A DNA stretch of 6,062 nt from an uncultured Elusimicrobiales bacterium (GTDB lineage Bacteria; Elusimicrobiota; Elusimicrobia; Elusimicrobiales; Elusimicrobiaceae). The stretch is taken from positions 1-6,062 of the forward strand of contig CALUZE010000084.1 of the NCBI GenBank assembly GCA_944325235.1. Reading direction: 5' to 3'. The notes below the pieces were generated by a model that was not told the DNA's origin, did no database searches, and saw only the letters and a list, made by a program, of their open reading frames with translations. Below are positions 1-4,948 of this stretch, piece by piece. The translations under genes were made by a program, and so were the position numbers. Position 1 is the first letter of the stretch; the number at the start of each line of letters is the position of its first letter.

Positions 1-150
1 CACATCGTGGGGATGGAGCACAGCGACGTGATTATCGGCATTAACAAAGACGCTAACGCGCCGATTTTCAACGTCTGCAAATACGGCTTCGTAGGCGACG
101 CGCACCAAATCCTGCCGCGCATTATTGAAGAAATCAAAAAAACCAAATAA
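1..150 (+). CDS. etfA: Electron transfer flavoprotein, alpha subunit (3' end only)
   Basis: Only the last 49 codons are in the window, in frame 1 and ending in TAA at 148-150. The translation starts HIVGMEHSDVIIGINKD and continues with NAPIF and YGFVGD. This matches the C-terminal FAD-binding end of EtfA, where the family has a pattern like QHxxGMxxSDVIxAINKDxxAPIFxxxDYGxVGD. EtfA pairs with EtfB to form a soluble FAD-containing heterodimer that shuttles electrons between dehydrogenases and the quinone pool or a bifurcating partner. The last residues, IIEEIKKTK, are the usual short helix that ends the protein. The upstream partner genes (etfB or an acyl-CoA dehydrogenase) are outside the window, so it is not possible to say which ETF type this is. 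A strong terminator follows within 20 bases, so this is the last gene of its operon. The family assignment is firm despite the short fragment. Confidence 0.9.
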   Translation, partial: HIVGMEHSDVIIGINKDANAPIFNVCKYGFVGDAHQILPRIIEEIKKTK

Positions 151-167
151 GGTTTTATTAACCACCT

Positions 168-201
168 AAGAGGACCTATAAAAAATAGGTCCTCTTTTTT
201 T
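168..201 (+). terminator. Rho-independent terminator of etfA
   Basis: A perfect 12-bp stem pairs AAGAGGACCTAT (168-179) with ATAGGTCCTCTT (185-196), with a loop of five A residues. It is followed directly by a T run that extends to 201. It sits 18 bases after the etfA stop codon, which is the expected place and shape for an intrinsic terminator. Confidence 0.93.
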
Positions 202-203
202 AT

Positions 204-222
204 GCATTGGGCCCAAAGGCCC
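204..222. repeat. GGGCC hairpin, relative of the cluster at 1787-1865
   Basis: GGGCC (209-213) and GGCCC (218-222) can pair around the four-base loop CAAA. The preceding bases form GCATTGGGCCC (204-214). This 11-mer occurs in reverse complement at 1833-1843 in the other large intergenic gap. On the minus strand the hairpin reads GGGCCTTTGGGCCC, one base different from GGGCCTTTCGGCCC at 1849-1862. It lies between the etfA terminator and the next gene's ribosome binding site. It has no T run, so it is not a terminator in itself. I read it as a copy of a short intergenic palindromic element. Confidence 0.5.
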
Positions 223-254
223 TTTCACAAAGCCCGCCAAAAAGGAAAAATATA

Positions 255-260
255 GAGAGG
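255..260 (+). promoter_or_regulatory. Ribosome binding site deciding the start at 267
   Basis: GAGAGG lies six bases before the ATG at 267. The open frame extends upstream to a TTG at 207, but that start would have no Shine-Dalgarno sequence. It would also put twenty residues translated from the GGGCC repeat in front of a clear signal peptide. The site therefore supports the ATG at 267. No convincing -35/-10 pair was found in 202-254. TTCACA at 224-229 is the only -35-like match, and the AT-rich bases near 248-256 are a poor partner for it. Confidence 0.7.
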
Positions 261-266
261 CCTCGT

Positions 267-1394
267 ATGAAAAATCTTACTTATATACTGGTGTGCTGGC
301 TTACGCTGTGGGGCGGAACGGCATTTGCCCAACTGCAAAAGCTGCCGTCTGTCGTGGCGCGGGAAATTTATTCGTCTGCCTTGTCCCTTTCGGCGGTGGA
401 GCGGGCTGCTCTGCGCGGCGTGGCGGCCCAGCGGGTGCGGCATTTAAAACAGCTGGAAAAAAACAATTTTGCCGAACTGGACGTCGTCCTCTCCACGTAT
501 TTTTTGCCGGATACCCGGGCTGCCAATGCCCGTATGCTTGTGGAAAATGAGGCCCTCAAAGCAAAAATGGTCCGCCGTTGGGTGGAGCGCGATTTTTATG
601 CTTTCCAGCAGGCCGAACCGCTGCGCCGGCGGGCCGTGTACCAAGCGGTGCAAGATTTGGATTATACTTCTTTCATTTCGCCTTCCGCCAAGTTGATTAT
701 GGTGGGGGAAAACCACTACCAGCAAGCGGTGATAGACGAAGTGATTACCTTGCTGCAGCAACTGCGCCGCCGCTATCCGAAGCGCCCTATTTATTACGCT
801 TCCGAATTTATTTATGCAAACTCCTCTACCGGTATGCGGGTATTGCGCACGTCGGAAGAAATAGAATATTATACCGCCGGTAATTTGTTCTACTGGGAAG
901 CCTCCGGCCGCGCTTTTGATACGGGGGTGAACGTGGTGGGCCTGGGAAACCCGGAGCTGTTATATAGCCGGAGTTTATCCGTAAACAAAACGCCTTTTTT
1001 GGAAAGCGAAGTGGCCTGGAAGGCGCTCTCTCCGGCGGGGGTACGGGATAGAAATTCTTTTTGGGCGGAAATTATCCGCGAGATTTACGAACAGGACCCT
1101 GACGCCCTGGTGGTGGTGCACGCCGGTTGGGGGCACACCAATTATACGCAGCTCAATGCTTTGTCGTTTATGTTAAAAAACTTCAAGCCGTTTGTCATTA
1201 ATTTCGGGCAGTTTGCTCCGCCTGCGTTCAAGCGGTATTTTCCACTCCCGCCCGAAGTGTTGCAAAAAGGCAAAAATATGCTGCGCAGGCAGCCGCGTCA
1301 AACGGTGCGGTATGTACGGTTTTTCCCCAGCAAGCGCAGTGCCCTGGTGGCCGGGTGCGATTTGCATGTGGAGTTGTCCGGCCCGAAAAAATAG
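267..1394 (+). CDS. Exported ChaN/EreA/Tiki-like superfamily protein of unknown substrate
   Basis: This is a 375-residue protein. Residues 1-21 form a signal peptide: a Lys near the N-terminus, a hydrophobic core LTYILVCWLTLW, and an AFA cleavage site before Gln22, so it should act outside the cytoplasm. Residues 30-130 are helical, charged and unfamiliar. From about 140 the protein resembles the ChaN (haem-binding lipoprotein) / erythromycin esterase / Tiki-TraB superfamily. The sequence LIMVGENH gives the GExH motif (147-150). It is followed by a helix, then an acidic residue after a strand (YYASEF, Glu180), an RD pair leading a helix (260-261), and HAGWGH (285-290), which resembles the family's G-x-GH strand end. 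These His and Glu residues would form the shared metal- or haem-binding centre. There is no lipobox Cys, so the protein is probably periplasmic rather than lipid-anchored. The gene stands alone between two terminators, and its neighbours give no hint of substrate. The superfamily call is by motif only, and the reaction is unknown. Confidence 0.65.
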   Translation: MKNLTYILVCWLTLWGGTAFAQLQKLPSVVAREIYSSALSLSAVERAALRGVAAQRVRHLKQLEKNNFAELDVVLSTYFLPDTRAANARMLVENEALKAKMVRRWVERDFYAFQQAEPLRRRAVYQAVQDLDYTSFISPSAKLIMVGENHYQQAVIDEVITLLQQLRRRYPKRPIYYASEFIYANSSTGMRVLRTSEEIEYYTAGNLFYWEASGRAFDTGVNVVGLGNPELLYSRSLSVNKTPFLESEVAWKALSPAGVRDRNSFWAEIIREIYEQDPDALVVVHAGWGHTNYTQLNALSFMLKNFKPFVINFGQFAPPAFKRYFPLPPEVLQKGKNMLRRQPRQTVRYVRFFPSKRSALVAGCDLHVELSGPKK

Positions 1395-1435
1395 TATCGG
1401 GCAACCGACAGGAAAATTCCCGTTTGGTATCGTAA

Positions 1436-1463
1436 AAAACCCGCCTGCATAGAGGCGGGTTTT
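1436..1463. terminator. Bidirectional terminator between convergent genes
   Basis: AAAACCCGCCT (1436-1446) and AGGCGGGTTTT (1453-1463) form a perfect 11-bp stem around the loop GCATAG. Read on the plus strand it ends in four Ts and serves the gene ending at 1394. Read on the minus strand it ends in six Ts (the A run at 1434-1439) and serves the gene ending at 1480. Its position between two convergent stop codons fits a shared terminator. Confidence 0.88.
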
Positions 1464-1479
1464 AGTAAAACGGAAAACG

Positions 1480-1743
1480 TTACATATACACGGCGTAAGA
1501 AATTTTGCCCGGCGTAGGCGGGGGCGGAATGCCCAGCCGTCTTTTCCGTTTGGCTTCCTGGCGTTGGGCCCGTAACATGCGGCGCGATTCCAACGCTACA
1601 AAAGCGGCTTCTTCCTCACTTAAAGAGATAACCTGCTCCCGCACGCTGACGTGGCGCATTTCTTCCCGGTGGATTTCTTCCGTCACTTTTTGTATCCACG
1701 CCCGGCGCATACGGGTAGCGAATTGCATTATTTTCTTGGTCAT
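1480..1743 (-). CDS. Small highly charged protein, unknown function
   Basis: This is an 87-residue frame with an ATG at 1743-1741 and a TAA at 1482-1480. I do not recognise the family. The N-terminus is basic and amphipathic (MTKKIMQFATRMRRAW). It is followed by an acidic and basic helical stretch (EEIHREEM, SLSEEEAAF), then an Arg/Lys-rich segment with AKRKRR at 64-69. The end is a proline run, GIPPPPTP (71-78), and a short hydrophobic tail. There is no signal peptide or membrane segment. Long charged helices with an Arg-rich tail would suit a nucleic-acid-binding or protein-binding adaptor, but that is inference. Support for a real gene comes from the matching terminator after the stop, codon use like that of its neighbours, and a convergent partner. 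A longer start (GTG at 1827) would run through the GGGCC repeats and is unlikely. There is no good Shine-Dalgarno; see the palindrome at 1744-1758. Confidence 0.6.
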   Translation of the reverse strand: MTKKIMQFATRMRRAWIQKVTEEIHREEMRHVSVREQVISLSEEEAAFVALESRRMLRAQRQEAKRKRRLGIPPPPTPGKISYAVYM

Positions 1744-1758
1744 ACCTATACTATAGGT
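1744..1758. promoter_or_regulatory. 15-bp perfect palindrome touching the start codon; possible -10 or operator
   Basis: ACCTATA-C-TATAGGT is a perfect inverted repeat of seven bases around one central base. It ends directly next to the ATG of the minus-strand small gene. On the minus strand it contains TATAGT, one base from the -10 consensus, with six bases between it and the ATG, as expected for a leaderless transcript starting at the ATG. No matching -35 was found: TTGACC lies upstream but 24 bases from the hexamer. The palindrome could instead be an operator or a small hairpin that limits initiation. The structure is certain; the function is not. Confidence 0.4.
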
Positions 1759-1786
1759 CTTCTGGGCGGCGGCCGCCAGGGTCAAA

Positions 1787-1865
1787 GGGCCCGTGCAGCG
1801 GCGGAAAAAGGGCCCAGTTTTTTGCACGGGCCGGGCCCAATGCGTTTTGGGCCTTTCGGCCCGGG
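1787..1865. repeat. Cluster of GGGCC-rich inverted repeats in a divergent intergenic gap
   Basis: Three GGGCCC palindromes lie within 52 bases (1787-1792, 1810-1815, 1833-1838). Larger folds are also possible. GGCCCGTGCA (1788-1797) pairs perfectly with TGCACGGGCC (1823-1832) around a 25-base loop. GGCCCAA (1834-1840) pairs with TTGGGCC (1847-1853) around TGCGTT. As an alternative fold, GGGCC (1849-1853) pairs with GGCCC (1858-1862) around TTTC. The cluster lies between the small minus-strand gene and the promoter of the kinase operon. An 11-base part (1833-1843) recurs inverted at 204-214. It resembles a REP- or BIME-like intergenic element. None of the hairpins is followed by a T run. Confidence 0.6.
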
Positions 1866-1879
1866 TAAAAAATGCCCGT

Positions 1880-1909
1880 TTGAGCGCGCCGAATTGATAT
1901 AATGATAAT
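1880..1909 (+). promoter_or_regulatory. Probable promoter of the kinase operon
   Basis: The last 30 bases before the kinase gene are AT-rich after a GC-rich repeat block. Two overlapping -10 boxes can be read. TATAAT (1898-1903) is a perfect consensus with no -35 at the right distance. GATAAT (1904-1909) lies 18 bases after TTGAGC (1880-1885). Either would start transcription only about 5-10 bases before the ATG at 1920. The only ribosome-binding element is AGGG at 1910-1913, so the leader would be very short. Confidence 0.5.
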
Positions 1910-1919
1910 AGGGTAAATT

Positions 1920-3629
1920 ATGTCCATATTTTCCAAACTTTTTAAAGTGTTCCTGGCCGTGGTGCTGATGCCGCTGGTGCCGATGCTGTTGCTGCTGGCC
2001 TATTACCAGGTGCATTTAAAAGCCAATATTTTGGAAACGCACGCCAACTTGGCGCAGATTGTGTCGTCCTCCCTCAGCCAGCATATTGAAGATTTGTCCT
2101 GGCGTTTGGCGTTTGCCCAACATTTAACCGACGTCCTAAACGAAAAGAAAGACCCGCAGCCCGTCCTGCAGGAAGCGCTGAACGCAAACCCCGATTTTTT
2201 GATGTTGGCCGTGCTTAATAAAAACGGTAAAGAACTATACCGTGCGGGCGACAAACAGATTTTGAAACAAGTGCCCGCGTTGAATTTACAGGACGATCCT
2301 TCCCTGCCCGACATTGCGCGCGAAAAACGCTTGTCCGTCAGCCGGTTTGATGTGATGGCCGGCCGGCCCATCAGCGAATTTATTTATCCGCTGCCCAACG
2401 GGGATTTTTTGTACGGCATTATGAGCTTTTTCAGCTTTTTGTCCCGCATGCAGGAACAGCGCATCGGCGTGACGGGGCGTATCTACCTGGTGGACCAAAA
2501 CGGCTCCGTGTACGCCAACGACTATCAGTATAAGCCCGCCTTTGACGCCGAAACGCTGCAAAACGCATTTGCCGCGCAGGACCGGCTGATTAAAAAATTA
2601 AAAACCCCGCAGGAAACGTATGTGGGGGCGTTTGCGCCGTCGCCCATTTTCGGGGCGTATGTGGCGGTGCTGCAACGCAAGAGCGAGGCCTACCGCGGAA
2701 TTTATTACACCAACATTATTCTGGCGCTGTTTTTGCTTTCCATTGCCACGCTGGCGTATTTCGGCGCGGTGACGTTTGCCGAACGGCTGGGCGAGCCGAT
2801 AGCGGCCCTTTCGCACGCGGCGAGCGAAGTCAGCCAGGGAAATTTGGACGAAAAGATAAACGAGGAAATCGGCTGGGGGGAATTTAAACAGTTAATTGCC
2901 GCTTTTAACAAAATGACGTCCGATTTGAAAGACTACCAAGTGCTCCAGTTGCAGGCGCAAGTAAGCGAAATGAAGGAGCAGGTTTTCCGCTCCGTAGCGC
3001 ACGATTTGCGCGCCCCCTTGCTGGGGCTGCAGGGATATTTGTATATTTTGCAGAGCGGCAAAGCCAGCCCGCAGGAGCAAAAAGAATACCTGGAACAGAT
3101 GAGCCAGGCCGCGCGGAATTTGTCCTCGCTGTTGGAGGACGTGCTGGACGTATCGCGCGTGCAGGCCGGGATGATGAACCCCCACAAAGAAAGCGTGGAT
3201 ATTCCGGCGCTCCTTAAAAACGTGACCGACACCCTGGCCCCCACGGCCCAAGAAAAGGGGTTGGAATTGACGTTCCAAGCGGAGGCGGACCGCCTGCCGG
3301 CGGACCCGAAACTGCTGCAGCGGGTAGTGATGAATTTGGTGTCCAATGCGGTAAAATTTACGGATAAGGGCTACGTGCGCGTGCGTGCGTGGCAGGACGA
3401 AAAAGCGTATTATATTGCCGTAGCGGACAGCGGCATCGGAATTTCCGAAGCCGAGCAGAAGGGACTGTTTCAAAAATATCATCAGGTCCGGTCGGACCGG
3501 CCCGGTTACGGGCTGGGGTTGTTCATCAGCCGTAAAATCGTGCAGGCGCACGGCGGCACGCTGGAAGTATCTTCCCGCCCGGGCCAGGGGAGCACGTTTA
3601 CCGTGACCCTCCCCAAGGAGACGAAATGA
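1920..3629 (+). CDS. Membrane sensor histidine kinase with Cache-like periplasmic domain and HAMP
   Basis: This 569-residue protein should phosphorylate itself on His and pass the phosphate to a response regulator. Transmembrane segment 1 is near residues 8-29 and segment 2 near 262-285. The ~230 residues between them form an extracytoplasmic sensor. Its strands MLAVLNKNGKELYRAG (95-110) and GRIYLVDQNGSVYAND (186-201) have the shape of double-Cache ligand-binding domains. A HAMP linker follows (about 287-338). The HisKA helix has FRSVAHDLRAPL with the phospho-acceptor His361. The ATPase domain shows the N box NLVSNAVKF (472-480), the G1 box DSGIGI (503-508), the F box FQKY (517-520) and the G2 box GYGLGL (529-534). 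All catalytic boxes are intact. The family is certain, but the ligand is not readable. No response regulator is adjacent, so the partner must lie elsewhere. The stop overlaps the next gene's ATG by four bases (ATGA), which implies translational coupling. Confidence 0.95.
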   Translation: MSIFSKLFKVFLAVVLMPLVPMLLLLAYYQVHLKANILETHANLAQIVSSSLSQHIEDLSWRLAFAQHLTDVLNEKKDPQPVLQEALNANPDFLMLAVLNKNGKELYRAGDKQILKQVPALNLQDDPSLPDIAREKRLSVSRFDVMAGRPISEFIYPLPNGDFLYGIMSFFSFLSRMQEQRIGVTGRIYLVDQNGSVYANDYQYKPAFDAETLQNAFAAQDRLIKKLKTPQETYVGAFAPSPIFGAYVAVLQRKSEAYRGIYYTNIILALFLLSIATLAYFGAVTFAERLGEPIAALSHAASEVSQGNLDEKINEEIGWGEFKQLIAAFNKMTSDLKDYQVLQLQAQVSEMKEQVFRSVAHDLRAPLLGLQGYLYILQSGKASPQEQKEYLEQMSQAARNLSSLLEDVLDVSRVQAGMMNPHKESVDIPALLKNVTDTLAPTAQEKGLELTFQAEADRLPADPKLLQRVVMNLVSNAVKFTDKGYVRVRAWQDEKAYYIAVADSGIGISEAEQKGLFQKYHQVRSDRPGYGLGLFISRKIVQAHGGTLEVSSRPGQGSTFTVTLPKETK

Positions 3630-4339
3630 TTGTATTTTGGCGTTTGTTTTTGGCGTTTTTCCTAACGGATTTTGTTTTTTTCCACAAGACCATTAACCGA
3701 ATGGAGGAACAAAACCGCCCCCGGGCGATTGCCTTGCACGCGGGCGTATTTTTGTGCTGGGCGTTTTTGCTGTGCTACGGGTATTTGACGATGAAATGGC
3801 CCTTTTTGGGCTTTTGGCAGATACCGGGCTGGCTGTGCATTTTGCTGTTTTGCGTGTTTTTGGTGTTTGCGGACCGGTTCTTCCAGTTCGGCGGCAAAAT
3901 GCGCCACGGGCATGTGCTGACGTTTTTTGTCAAAACGTTCGTCAATTTGCTGTTCCTGTTTTTGTGCGTGCCGTTTAAAGTGTTGTACGATACGGGCAAC
4001 TTTTTTGCCGAACCGTGGATTATTTTCTTTGTCGGGCTGGTGACGGCCACCCGCGTGTTGGGGTGGTTCATCTTTGCCGTGGAGCAGGACCGCTACGGCC
4101 GCGATTACCCCACCTTTGACGAACGCTGGCTGCTGACGATGATGTGCGCCATTTTCTTTTTGATTATGCTGCTGCCCGGCTGGCGGTGGATTGTGCTGCT
4201 GCTCGTATGGTTTGCGGCGTGCGTGTATGCGCGCAAAATCCGCCTGATGGACATTTCCAACTTTGCGTTTTTGATGGGTTCGTTCGGGGCGGCGGTCATC
4301 GGGTTTTTGGTGCGGCTGCGGTTTTATTTAAATTGGTAA
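3626..4339 (+). CDS. Polytopic membrane protein with DUF3307-like N-terminus
   Basis: The 237-residue protein is mostly hydrophobic, with about seven or eight predicted membrane segments (near 1-19, 36-55, 66-83, 98-120, 130-151, 168-183, 186-202 and 213-231). The first 45 residues, with LFLAFFLTDFVFFHK and then ALHAGVFL, follow the pattern of DUF3307. In that family a short helix with a DF-x2-Q type motif precedes a cytoplasmic Lys/Arg stretch and a second helix starting with a conserved His (here His38). VFADRFFQF (80-88) resembles a later DQ-type motif. The family's histidine ahead of the DF pair is absent here. DUF3307 has no established function that I know of. Loops such as EQDRYGRDYPTFDERW (153-168) are charged and probably cytoplasmic or periplasmic. 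The start overlaps the kinase stop by four bases, so its synthesis is probably tied to the kinase, perhaps as a membrane partner or transducer. That role is inference. Confidence 0.75.
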   Translation: MIVFWRLFLAFFLTDFVFFHKTINRMEEQNRPRAIALHAGVFLCWAFLLCYGYLTMKWPFLGFWQIPGWLCILLFCVFLVFADRFFQFGGKMRHGHVLTFFVKTFVNLLFLFLCVPFKVLYDTGNFFAEPWIIFFVGLVTATRVLGWFIFAVEQDRYGRDYPTFDERWLLTMMCAIFFLIMLLPGWRWIVLLLVWFAACVYARKIRLMDISNFAFLMGSFGAAVIGFLVRLRFYLNW

Positions 4340-4342
4340 CTT

Positions 4343-4936
4343 ATGCAACTGTCAGAAGTTAAATTCGCTTGTTTGGATACGGAAACGACGGGCCTGTCGC
4401 CGGAAGGCGGCGGCAAAATTTGCGAGGTGGCGTTGTCCGTTTCGCGTGGGGGGCGGGTGCTGGAAGAATTTTCCACCCTGTTGAACCCCGGTATGCCCAT
4501 GCACCCGGACGTAATTGCCATTCACGGCATTACGAACGAAATGGTGGCCACGGCGCCGACGTTTGCGGACGTATTGCCCAAACTGCTTTCATTGCTGGAT
4601 GACAGCGTGATTGTGGCGCACAACGCCGATTTTGACGTGAGCTTTTTGAAAAGCGAGTTTGCCCAATGCGGCATGCACTTCCCGCCGTACCCGGTGGTGG
4701 ATACGCTCAAGCTGGCGCGCAAAAGCGGCAAGTTTGTTAAAAACAACCTGGGTTGCATCGCGGCCGACCTGGGCATCAACGCCCAAGGCTGGCACCGCGC
4801 CATGGCCGATACCAAAATGGCCGAGCAGATCTTCTATTATTTTCTTACAATATTAAGTAAGCACGGGGTGAACACATTGGAACAACTGCAAAAGTTCCAG
4901 TACACCCGCTGGAAAGATTTGATTAGCAGTAAATAA
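4343..4936 (+). CDS. DnaQ-like DEDDh 3'-5' exonuclease (DNA polymerase III epsilon-type)
   Basis: The protein has 197 residues, a single exonuclease domain and a short tail. The DEDDh catalytic set is complete: Asp12 and Glu14 in LDTETTGL (Exo I), Asp98 in AHNADFDVSFL (Exo II), and His151 with Asp156 in WHRAMADT (Exo III). These residues bind two metal ions and remove nucleotides from 3' ends. IHGITNEMV (60-68) is also typical of the DnaQ and PolC proofreading families. The length is shorter than E. coli epsilon (about 243 residues). A clear polymerase-binding C-terminal region is not evident; residues 171-197 form a short helical tail ending QYTRWKDLISSK. It could be the replicative proofreading subunit or a stand-alone repair or RNA-trimming exonuclease, and the sequence alone does not decide. 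It starts three bases after the previous stop, with no strong Shine-Dalgarno, so it probably depends on coupled translation. Confidence 0.92.
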   Translation: MQLSEVKFACLDTETTGLSPEGGGKICEVALSVSRGGRVLEEFSTLLNPGMPMHPDVIAIHGITNEMVATAPTFADVLPKLLSLLDDSVIVAHNADFDVSFLKSEFAQCGMHFPPYPVVDTLKLARKSGKFVKNNLGCIAADLGINAQGWHRAMADTKMAEQIFYYFLTILSKHGVNTLEQLQKFQYTRWKDLISSK

Positions 4937-4940
4937 GGAG
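4936..4940 (+). promoter_or_regulatory. Strong Shine-Dalgarno for gpmI
   Basis: AGGAG overlaps the last base of the exonuclease stop codon and ends eight bases before the ATG at 4949. It is the best ribosome binding site in the operon. It suggests that gpmI is translated independently and more strongly than the three genes before it. Confidence 0.8.
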
Positions 4941-4948
4941 AAATACGT

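Noticed and set aside
174..190. ACCTATA...TAGGT shared between the etfA terminator and the palindrome at 1744-1758
   Set aside because: The match is seven bases on one arm and five on the other, with different spacing. In the first case it is fully explained by the terminator stem, so it is probably chance.
207..266. Upstream extension of the exported protein from a TTG at 207
   Set aside because: It would add twenty residues encoded by the GGGCC repeat in front of a clean signal peptide, with no ribosome binding site. The ATG at 267 has GAGAGG six bases ahead.
1381..1402. GCCCGA/TCGGGC six-base inverted repeat around the stop codon at 1394
   Set aside because: The stem is short, the loop is ten bases and no T run follows. 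The real terminator is 34 bases further on.
1744..1827. Extension of the minus-strand small gene to a GTG at 1827
   Set aside because: The added residues come from the GC-rich hairpin region and there is no Shine-Dalgarno. The ATG at 1743 is the simpler start.
1505..1902. Plus-strand open frames overlapping the small minus-strand gene and the repeat cluster
   Set aside because: They lack ribosome binding sites, cross the GGGCC repeats and have no recognisable protein features. The minus-strand frame has the matching terminator.
2892..3551. Long minus-strand open frame (219 codons) inside the kinase gene
   Set aside because: It lies wholly inside a kinase with every catalytic box intact. Its product is rich in His, Arg and Gln with no recognisable domain, as expected from the antisense of a GC-rich coding region.
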